Below, in pieces: positions 59,301 through 62,205 of a stretch of DNA of 64,000 nt (within the stretch, counting starts at the first letter, position 1; every line of letters begins with the position of its first letter). The DNA is from Anomaloglossus baeobatrachus (taxonomy: Eukaryota; Chordata; Amphibia; Anura; Aromobatidae). The translations under genes were made by a program, and so were the position numbers. The notes below the pieces were generated by a model, which was not told where the DNA came from, did not search any database, and was given only the letters and a program-made list of their open reading frames with translations. The stretch is taken from positions 454,848,307 through 454,912,306 of the forward strand of contig NC_134354.1 of the NCBI RefSeq assembly GCF_048569485.1, in the 5' to 3' direction.

Positions 59301-59573
59301 AACCTTCTTTCTTGTGCTCAATCTGATCAGTAAGTTATGTGTCAAGGTCAAGGTAAATCATAGTGATTTATGTGTTACCTGATCAAGGCCAGTGACAATC
59401 TGGTCCATCTCAGACTTGGTCACTAGTCCAGCTTTTTCCAATGCTTTCACATATGCCTGGCTTCCTCTTATATCAGCTGACCACATCCTCTGGTCATATG
59501 ACACTGAAGAATTGAACATTTCCATAATGGGGTCTATGCTTCCAACAAATCTTCCGCCCCATAACTTATCACC
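17040..59573 (-). CDS. ASL: Argininosuccinate lyase gene, coding exons 2-16 (5' end missing)
   Basis: This is the gene for argininosuccinate lyase, the cytosolic homotetrameric enzyme that splits argininosuccinate into arginine and fumarate in the urea cycle and arginine synthesis. Fifteen exons on the minus strand were found by translating and matching to the known protein: 59379-59573, 57717-57800, 57339-57395, 56586-56683, 48836-48913, 48576-48653, 41216-41268, 39656-39718, 37649-37763, 30933-31017, 27124-27183, 26426-26509, 25716-25796, 23242-23348, 17040-17187. All have AG acceptors and GT donors (except the terminal stop exon), phases agree throughout, and the sum is 1386 bases (461 residues plus stop). 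From memory, every internal exon length equals that of human ASL. The fumarate-lyase signature [12 protein letters not shown] and the GYTH and GRSRND active-site motifs are present. The first coding exon (only four codons in human) and the promoter were not found. It could in principle be a delta-crystallin-type paralog, but those are known from birds and reptiles. The gene looks functional. Confidence 0.97.
17491..18073. mobile_element. MITE with CCCCGTCACACACAACGA end
   Basis: The left end is TAAAGGCCCCGTCACACACA and the right end read inwards is TAAAGGGGGTGTTACACGCA. The centre contains GC-rich inverted segments (GACACGTAGTTCC and CGAGGCAGCACACATCGC). It lies in the last ASL intron, about 300 bp from the terminal exon acceptor. 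Non-autonomous. Confidence 0.7.
18381..19125. mobile_element. TTAA-family fold-back, copy 1
   Basis: The left end AAGTGAACCTGTCAGGTGCA and the right end TGCACATGACAGGTTCACTT are inverted; flanks are CTAA and TTAA. The two halves are inverted relatives (each contains TTTCTAAAGATC and a GCTAATGAATGTG/CACATTCATTAGC pair). A piggyBac-like element begins in the same TTAA on the right. Other copies: 23451-24200 and 60180-60430. Confidence 0.8.
19122..20412. mobile_element. piggyBac-like TTAA element, copy 1
   Basis: Bounded by TTAA at 19122-19125 and 20409-20412, with inverted ends CCCCTTCACGACC and CCCCTTCAGCCCCGGGGCAC. The TTAA target and CCC start fit piggyBac-type elements. It shares almost its whole length with 28700-29993, including AATATACACATATTTGGTAT and CGCCACTTTTATTGG. 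No transposase is visible. Confidence 0.85.
20438..22362. mobile_element. Non-autonomous element with GCTATGTGCGCACTAG ends
   Basis: The left end reads GCTATGTGCGCACTAGAAAA and the right end on the other strand GCCCTGTGCGCACTAGGCGT. An internal module (GCATATTCTAAGCTGGCACC, then GCCAATCCTGGTGCTTCGCC) recurs at 44680-46283. Other internal text recurs in the 334-2008 fold-back. The stretch 20590-20700 is a GATA-type simple repeat. No transposase was recognised. Confidence 0.75.
22643..23155 (+). mobile_element. Tc1-like fragment
   Basis: Begins with the typical Tc1 end ACAGTATAGACCAAAAGTTT and contains transposase text [19 protein letters not shown] and [15 protein letters not shown] (22843-23103). 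Large parts of the element are missing. It lies in the last intron, close to ASL exon 15. Confidence 0.85.
23242..23348 (-). CDS. ASL: ASL coding exon 15
   Basis: 107 bases beginning [20 protein letters not shown], ending LEDLKSI plus two bases. Acceptor ATTACAG, donor GTATGT. A TTAA-family fold-back begins about 100 bp upstream in intron 14. Confidence 0.96.
23451..24200. mobile_element. TTAA-family fold-back, copy 2
   Basis: Left end TTAAAGGGAACCTGTCAGGT, right end on the other strand TTACAGGGAAGCTGTCCTGT. It shares GCAATATGCACCCA and TTTCTAAAGATCTCTTTATC with copy 1. It begins 102 bp from ASL exon 15, in intron 14. Confidence 0.8.
24201..25715. other. Intron 14 remainder, no gene seen
   Basis: Contains a repeat-like stretch (24860-25440) beginning GATAGCGAGGGACAGGTGGC that shows loose similarity in layout to 5970-6400. 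Neither copy has clear ends. No exon other than ASL exon 14 was found nearby. Confidence 0.45.
25716..25796 (-). CDS. ASL: ASL coding exon 14
   Basis: 81 bases, 27 codons, beginning [20 protein letters not shown] and ending YYLVRKG. Acceptor ACTCTAG, donor [25 protein letters not shown] is a typical ASL C-terminal segment. Confidence 0.97.
26067..26250. mobile_element. Tc1-like terminal fragment
   Basis: The text GAGGAAAATAAGTATTTGAT and CTACAAAGAATGGAGAGAGC is the familiar end region of a vertebrate Tc1-like family. Only one end is present. Located in ASL intron 13. Confidence 0.7.
26426..26509 (-). CDS. ASL: ASL coding exon 13
   Basis: 84 bases, 28 codons, beginning [20 protein letters not shown] and ending SGVISTLQ. 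Acceptor TATATAG, donor GTAAAT. Helical segment of the C-terminal domain. Confidence 0.96.
27124..27183 (-). CDS. ASL: ASL coding exon 12
   Basis: 60 bases encoding [20 protein letters not shown]. Acceptor TTTTCAAG, donor GTGAGT. The PSTYNKDLQ segment is a conserved active-site part of ASL. Confidence 0.96.
27416..28579. mobile_element. Head-to-head inverted element with 15-bp target duplication
   Basis: ACAATATAAATGTGA occurs at 27401-27415 and again at 28580-28594. Between them, 27414-28491 is an almost perfect palindrome centred near 27952, followed by 88 unpaired bases. The two arms translate to the same 79 residues in opposite directions (27394-27660 minus and 28245 on plus). The centre carries CCCCTGATGAAGCTGCTC then GACACGCG. 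A 15-bp duplication suggests target-primed retrotransposition, as for Penelope-like or LINE elements, rather than cut-and-paste. It lies in ASL intron 11. Confidence 0.8.
28700..29993. mobile_element. piggyBac-like TTAA element, copy 2
   Basis: TTAA at 28700-28703 and 29990-29993, with the same ends and internal text as 19122-20412 in the same orientation. The two copies differ by scattered substitutions and small indels, so they are not a very recent duplication. In ASL intron 11. Confidence 0.85.
29994..30932. other. Intron 11 remainder
   Basis: No gene recognised. The text GTTAAAAGGAACCTGTCAAG at 30143 is another left end of the TTAA family. There are AT-rich simple stretches near 30520-30570. 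Confidence 0.5.
30933..31017 (-). CDS. ASL: ASL coding exon 11 (fumarate-lyase signature)
   Basis: 85 bases beginning [20 protein letters not shown] and ending KAGRVFGR. Acceptor CTCCCCAG, donor GTATGG. It holds the [12 protein letters not shown] signature of the fumarate lyase superfamily, including the catalytic serine of the mobile loop. Confidence 0.97.
31314..37580 (+). mobile_element. DIRS-like tyrosine-recombinase retroelement, broken
   Basis: Inverted ends: 31320-31460 is the reverse complement of 37395-37535. An internal block at about 37140-37255 carries the complement of both outer ends side by side, the circular-junction layout that defines DIRS elements. Parts in order on the plus strand: a probable gag-like region (about 33350-34240), reverse transcriptase (about 34400-34850, with [12 protein letters not shown] and [11 protein letters not shown]), RNase H (about 35400-35640, with [17 protein letters not shown]) and a tyrosine-recombinase region (about 36620-37060). 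It is an old copy with many breaks in its frames. It occupies about 95% of ASL intron 10. Confidence 0.88.
31941..32500 (+). repeat. Three GC-rich tandem units of about 190 bp in the DIRS-like leader
   Basis: GGTCGCGCCGGCCGCTGG begins at 31941, 32132 and 32322, spacing 191 and 190 bp. Each unit continues with a GCGCGGCTGGCACTTGT segment and CTTTTACGGCGGCCGCGCTG. The first two units are nearly identical and the third drifts at its end. They lie between the left terminus and the first coding region. Confidence 0.9.
37649..37763 (-). CDS. ASL: ASL coding exon 10
   Basis: 115 bases encoding [20 protein letters not shown] followed by [17 protein letters not shown]. Acceptor GTTTCAG, donor GTTTGT. 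A DIRS-like element begins about 69 bp beyond this donor, yet exon and donor are intact. Confidence 0.96.
37831..38408. mobile_element. MITE with GCTTTGCACGTTGCGA ends, CTAAG duplication
   Basis: Inverted ends GGCTGCTTTGCACGTTGCGA and GCGGGCTTTGCACGCTGCAA. CTAAG flanks it at 37826-37830 and 38409-38413. The host sequence is itself a common frog repeat (AAGGTTGAAGGGAGACT ... CCATCTAGTTCAACCC). It starts 67 bp upstream of the ASL exon 10 acceptor, in intron 9. Confidence 0.8.
38414..39655. other. Intron 9 remainder
   Basis: AT-rich; the stretch 38450-38530 continues the dispersed repeat into which the MITE inserted. No exon other than ASL exon 9 at its end. Confidence 0.45.
39656..39718 (-). 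CDS. ASL: ASL coding exon 9
   Basis: 63 bases encoding [20 protein letters not shown] and V with split codons. Acceptor TTGACAG, donor [17 protein letters not shown] is a conserved ASL segment. Confidence 0.96.
40395..40747. mobile_element. Small fold-back, arms of about 165 bp
   Basis: 40395-40559 and 40582-40747 are near reverse complements around a 21-base centre, TTCTTCTTGAAGAAAGAGT. The arm beside the centre carries CATTGTCTGAAACATGTAGC. The layout is similar to the inverted element at 27416-28579 but the sequence is different. No target duplication was found. Confidence 0.8.
41216..41268 (-). CDS. ASL: ASL coding exon 8
   Basis: 53 bases encoding [17 protein letters not shown] with split codons at both ends. 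Acceptor TTTTCAG, donor [18 protein letters not shown] is strongly conserved in the lyase superfamily. The 7.3 kb intron before it contains the 21-bp repeat array. Confidence 0.95.
41606..42700. repeat. 21-bp minisatellite, about 52 units
   Basis: The unit is of the form CAGGAAAGATCGTGAGAGTCC. Because 21 is a multiple of 3 and the unit lacks stops in most frames, open frames run on both strands (for example 386 codons on plus, with repeats of RESPRKD, and 245 codons on minus). Variants are clustered: AAAGAGGG, AAAGACGG and AAAGAAGG forms before 41960, a TTGTGTGAG block at about 42110-42265, a GAGAGTTCC block to about 42395, then GGAAAGATC units. It lies in ASL intron 7; there is no sign that it is a gene. 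Confidence 0.95.
43731..44347. mobile_element. MITE with TTTCACACGTCAGTG ends
   Basis: Left end TAGGCCCGTTTCACACGTCA; right end, read inwards, TAGGCCTCTTTCACACGTCA. The ends match over about 25 bases. The inside has further self-complementary parts such as ACGTGCCGTG-like segments around 43800 and 44210. No coding capacity. Confidence 0.85.
44347..44679. mobile_element. Small MITE with GGCTATGTGGCCA end
   Basis: Left end AAGGCTATGTGGCCATGATC and right end, read inwards, TTAGGCTGTGTGTCCACAAT. It abuts the previous element, sharing the bases CCTAAGG. Related in its ends to the GCTATGTGCGCAC family. Confidence 0.65.
46539..46951. mobile_element. MITE with GTCACACA-type ends, copy 2
   Basis: It follows 3417-3825 through most of its length (GCTGCTGAGTCACGG, GGCGATGTCCTGCTGGGCAG, ACAGGTCGCTACTG). 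The ends have drifted more than in copy 1. In ASL intron 7. Confidence 0.75.
46952..48575. other. Intron 7 remainder, no gene seen
   Basis: Single-copy-looking AT-rich sequence with a possible old repeat at 47760-48340. No further exon was found before ASL exon 7. Confidence 0.45.
48576..48653 (-). CDS. ASL: ASL coding exon 7
   Basis: 78 bases encoding [18 protein letters not shown] and INVLPLG plus split codons. The acceptor CTCTCAG follows a pyrimidine-rich tract; donor GTAAAT. The intron before it is only 182 bp. Confidence 0.95.
48836..48913 (-). CDS. ASL: ASL coding exon 6
   Basis: 78 bases encoding [17 protein letters not shown] and RWSHWIL plus split codons. Acceptor AATACAG, donor GTAACT. 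GYTH carries the threonine-histidine pair of the active site; RAQPIRWS is a conserved family segment. Confidence 0.96.
49171..49725. mobile_element. TTAA-family left end plus GC-rich fold-back
   Basis: TTAAAGGGAACCTGTTACCA at 49171 is a TTAA-family left end. Further in, 49440-49538 and 49632-49725 are near reverse complements (GCATTTTCAAATCTCGCGCC against its complement). The matching right end was not found. Confidence 0.65.
49733..50104. repeat. Inverted repeat of about 74 bp with a third partial copy
   Basis: 49733-49806 and 50027-50104 are reverse complements, containing GGAGTGCAGAGCCAGTCAGA. A third, shorter copy of CAGCAGGTGACCACAAGAGG and following bases is at 49872-49907 in the direct orientation. 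Confidence 0.8.
49957..49999 (+). repeat. 5S rRNA-like fragment (C-box region)
   Basis: GCATGGGAGACCGGCTGGGA closely matches the vertebrate 5S rRNA segment GGATGGGAGACCGCCTGGGA, with AAGTACC before and ATCCCTGGT after in the same order as 5S. Only about 43 bases match. A poorer copy is at 50325-50368. It is not a 5S gene; it is probably part of a 5S-derived repeat. Confidence 0.6.
50385..50419. repeat. (TA)n microsatellite
   Basis: About 17 TA dinucleotides directly before the fold-back at 50420. Confidence 0.95.
51230..51900. repeat. 41-bp minisatellite with an inverted section
   Basis: About fifteen units of the form AGGATTAGATACACGGCCGT followed by GCAGACCGCATCACCCAGG. Near 51755-51815 units run in the opposite direction (GAGCTGTGTATCTAATCCTG). 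Inside the TTAA-flanked element. Confidence 0.9.
52032..52330. repeat. GC-rich tandem repeat, period about 72 bp
   Basis: Four units containing GAAGGGATGGGGTGTCAGCG or close variants, starting near 52032, 52110, 52182 and 52248. Inside the TTAA-flanked element. Confidence 0.85.
53325..53381. repeat. (TA)/(CATA)/(CA)n microsatellite
   Basis: ATATATAT passes into CATACATA and then about 20 CA dinucleotides, directly after the right end of the fold-back. Confidence 0.95.
53458..54138. mobile_element. Fold-back element with GGGCTCTTCTCCACTTGCG ends
   Basis: The left end GGGCTCTTCTCCACTTGCG is matched by CGCAAGTGGAGAAGAGCCCC at the right. Inner arms around 53625-53700 and 53828-53900 are near reverse complements (GTCAGACTGGCTACCGGAGG). 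No coding capacity. Confidence 0.85.
54915..56345 (+). mobile_element. Relative of the 334-2008 fold-back, mostly one arm
   Basis: From about 55020 to 55905 it follows the right arm of 334-2008 (GGTGTCTCATAGACGCCTG, ATACCAGCCTTCAGCCGT, GGTGATCGGTGAGTAT) with clear divergence. The left arm is reduced to a short inverted stub near 54925-54970. It continues to an end read inwards as TTAGGCTGTGTGCGCACGTG. This ties the fold-back to the GCTATGTGCGCAC family. In ASL intron 5. Confidence 0.75.
56586..56683 (-). CDS. ASL: ASL coding exon 5
   Basis: 98 bases, beginning [12 protein letters not shown] and ending MVDRAA plus two bases. Acceptor ATTTTAG, donor GTAAGT. The two leftover bases complete an isoleucine codon with the first base of the next exon. 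The 7.7 kb intron that follows is filled by fold-back elements. Confidence 0.95.
56800..57175. mobile_element. TTAA-family palindromic element
   Basis: Left end TTAAAGAGGATCTGTCATTA. The two halves are loosely inverted (TTTTGCTCATATTTTATTCC against GGAACAAAATAAGAGCAAAA). It lies between ASL exons 4 and 5, ending about 165 bp from the exon 4 donor. Confidence 0.65.
57339..57395 (-). CDS. ASL: ASL coding exon 4
   Basis: 57 bases, 19 codons, ELIG to RSRNDQ. Acceptor TGCCTAG, donor GTATTG. It carries the HTGRSRNDQ motif, whose arginine and asparagine bind the substrate. The intron before it is only 321 bp. Confidence 0.96.
57717..57800 (-). CDS. ASL: ASL coding exon 3
   Basis: 84 bases, 28 codons, from [10 protein letters not shown] to [11 protein letters not shown]. 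Acceptor CTTCAAG, donor GTAACA. It contains the DIHTANERR segment, which lines the active site in this family. Confidence 0.96.
57801..59378. other. Intron 2
   Basis: Mostly single-copy-looking sequence. A 25-bp exact inverted repeat, AAACTAATGGTATGGCTGTATAGGT region, occurs at about 58206-58230 and 58343-58367; it could be a small MITE. No other gene seen. Confidence 0.5.
59379..59573 (-). CDS. ASL: ASL coding exon 2
   Basis: 195 bases, phase 0 at both ends, encodes 65 residues beginning [11 protein letters not shown] and ending TGLDQ. The acceptor is TTTACAG and the donor GTAACA. This is the N-terminal part of the enzyme containing the KLWGGRF substrate-binding segment. The open frame upstream of the acceptor is intron. 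The start codon lies in a separate upstream exon that was not seen. Confidence 0.96.
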
Positions 59574-61009
59574 CTGTAAAGAAATAATACAAACATGAAC
59601 AATGCAAACAAACATCAACATTGTGATAACAAATATAATATTAGAATTAAGTTGCTTAAAAGGAATCCGTCAGGAGGGTTTCCCCCCCCTTGTCTCTAAA
59701 AGAGCTATATGCACATATAATTAGTTTGGGGTGTGAAATCCTGCAGACTGAGTGCCTTTAATGAGTGCATTATGATGTATCGAGTGTTTGGACCTTTCCC
59801 CCTTTCCCCCCATACATTTTCTTTTGTTTGTTTCCATTTACTGGGGCCATTCAGCCATAATGATGTAGAAAAAATTCTAAGCTCCAAGGATGTCATGTTT
59901 AATCAGTATAATTAAAGGAAACACACAGGAGGCTTTAGAGTTTATGTACCAGCATTAATTTCTAACAGAAATAAACATAAAAGAAAAAAAAAAGTAATGG
60001 AGATATTGTTTAAGATTTCTTTTTTAATAACCACATGATGAAGAGTAGAACAAATTACAAACATTCGGTTCTGCAGAGGTCTATTCTGACCTTACAGAGG
60101 ACACACACTATACACTGGCACTATTTAACAATATAAAGTAAAATAATAATAAAAAAACATAAATGCGCAGCATCGCTGGTGATGCTGCATTCAATAGCAT
60201 GTTAGTACGCCCCTGTGGGCTAAGAGGGTGGCTAGTCGAATGATATAACGTCCTTGGGACTAGTCCCCACACTCATTAGCATAGGATAAAAGATCTTTAG
60301 AAATACTTTTTCTAAAGATCTCTTCATCTATGCTTGTGTATACAGGGACGGTTAGGCAGGAATTAGCAATATGCACCCAGAACTGCTCATGGTTCTAGGT
60401 GCATATTGCCCCTGACAGGTTCTCCTAATCATGGCTCTCACTGTCCAGAGCTATGTGCTTGTTAAAATGCACTGTTATGTCTGTTTACAAATATAGAGAA
60501 AAAAGTATAAACTCATATCAAACACTGACAGACTATTGACGTATAGTAGCAGGTCAAAACTCCTGACTACAACTATCAATCAAGGAGGAGCACCCACTCC
60601 CTAAGCAAACAGCAAGTAACAAGAATGTAAGGAGACTGAAGAGCTATGAGCTGCTCAAGAGACAACTTGAGAATATCCAATTAATAATATTAATTGTCCT
60701 AATTATACAACTGTGCATATATGTTATTTTAACGCCAATTTGAGTGTCTAAGTCTATTTTGAAATACTAATACTATTTATACAATTCTCTTGGTATTTGT
60801 GAATACACACATGGACAAACTTTTTCCCCCCTTCTGTTAAATTAAGAAAAGCCCACAATGCTTACTAAAATAACTTGAAACTGACAAAAGTAATTTTCAA
60901 TTTAAATTTACTGAATATTAGCTAATGAAAGTCAGACATTGCGTTTAATGTTTCTGTTAACCACAATTCAAAAGCAAACTAATGAAAATGGTCTCGACAA
61001 AAATTATGG
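59574..61009. other. Sequence upstream of ASL exon 2, no first exon found
   Basis: AT-rich. TTAAAAGGAATCCGTCAGGA at 59656 is a TTAA-family left end. No CpG-rich block or short start exon was recognised, so the first ASL exon probably lies beyond the window. Confidence 0.5.
60180..60430. mobile_element. TTAA-family fold-back fragment, copy 3
   Basis: Shares TAAAAGATCTTTAGAAATAC and TGCACCCAGAACTGCTCATG with the copies at 18381 and 23451, ending CCTGACAGGTTCTCCTAA. Only the right half is present. Confidence 0.75.
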
Positions 61010-61359
61010 TACTCTTAATATTTTGTTGCACCACATTTTGAAGCAATCACTGCAAACAAATGATTTTTCCAACTCTCAATGAGACTTCTGCAGAGGTATT
61101 TTGGGCCATTTGTAATGAGAAAACTGCTCCAGCTGTCAGGCATGGAGGGTTCCCTCTCAAGACTGCATGGTTCAGCTCCCCCCACAGATATTCAATAGGC
61201 TTTATATCAGGACTCATAGAAGGCCACTTCAGAATAGTCCAGTGCTTTTGCTCTTAGCCATTCTTGGATGTCTTTAGCTGTGTGTTTTGAGTCATTAACC
61301 TGATGGAGGACACATGTCATGTGAATGATTTGATAGTTTTGACGGTTCCCTGTATCTAT
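61010..61359 (-). mobile_element. Tc1-like element, interrupted by the LTR element
   Basis: Minus-strand transposase text HQVNDSKHTAKDIQEWLRAK matches the typical Tc1 QDNDPKHTS..KEWL segment. The plus-strand left end is near TATGGTACTCTTAATATTTT. It stops abruptly at 61359 where the LTR begins; the rest should lie beyond the right edge of the window. Confidence 0.85.
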
Positions 61360-62205
61360 TGTAGCGGGGTGGGGGTCCCCCAGGACCACAAAGACGCCGT
61401 GACTCAAATAGTCCGATCAAAACAGCTTTATTGTCCTCGCTGTACATGTAAATGGACCCGGAACACAGCCGGGATATGCACCGTCCACACGGGTCCCCGT
61501 CACACAGGCACCCTTTGCCGTAGGAGACGGTCTTACGATGCCCCGTTCGGTTGTTCCAGGAGGGTCCACAAACTTATAATCGCTCCACGCCGGCCTGGAG
61601 CTTTTCCAGGCTTCCTGCTCTGCAGCTTACAGAGCAGACTCTAATACAAGTTCATAGTGGACATTTAACCACTTTCCTCACTCTCAGGCACCTGGTAGCA
61701 GACACCTCTTAGCTGAGGTTCCTTCTCGGCCCCAGGGCCCTCTGCAGACCATGGGTCTGTGTCTCCTCCAGGAGAGGTTCGGCCCTACAGCCCTGGTCTG
61801 GCTGCACTCACCTCAGTCTCGGCTCAGACTTAATATCGGAGCCCTGTGCTCAGCCTCCACACAAGTTGCTCCATGCAGAGCTCTCGGCTCTGCTCTCTCT
61901 CTCCCAGCACACACACGCTGGAAGTCTAGAGCTAGTCTCTATCCAGACTGCCCTAAACACACTCCACCCAGGTTCTGAGACTGGATTGTTTTAACCCCTC
62001 GAGCCACACCCACAGGTGGAGGTCTGTGAATCTCAGCCCTACAGAGCACCTTGGGATTATTAAAGGGAACCTGACCCTTATGTGTAGCAAGAAGCCTTTG
62101 TGGACTACAAGTCCCATAGCAACCTTTTTCGTCTAGATATCGCAGATACCTTCTCCACTGTGACATATAGCGACCATTTACCACGTTGGTGGTCGCTACG
62201 TCACA
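61360..62205 (-). repeat. 3' LTR
   Basis: TG...CA ends with short inverted termini (TGTGACGTAGCG and CGCTACA). Adjacent on its 5' side is a polypurine tract. On the 3' side the sequence goes straight into Tc1-like text, which fixes the outer boundary. A second LTR is not in view, so the boundary rests on these signals. Confidence 0.78.

Noticed and set aside
59574-61009. Search for ASL coding exon 1 and promoter
   Set aside because: No short start exon with a fitting donor, and no CpG-rich block, could be supported.
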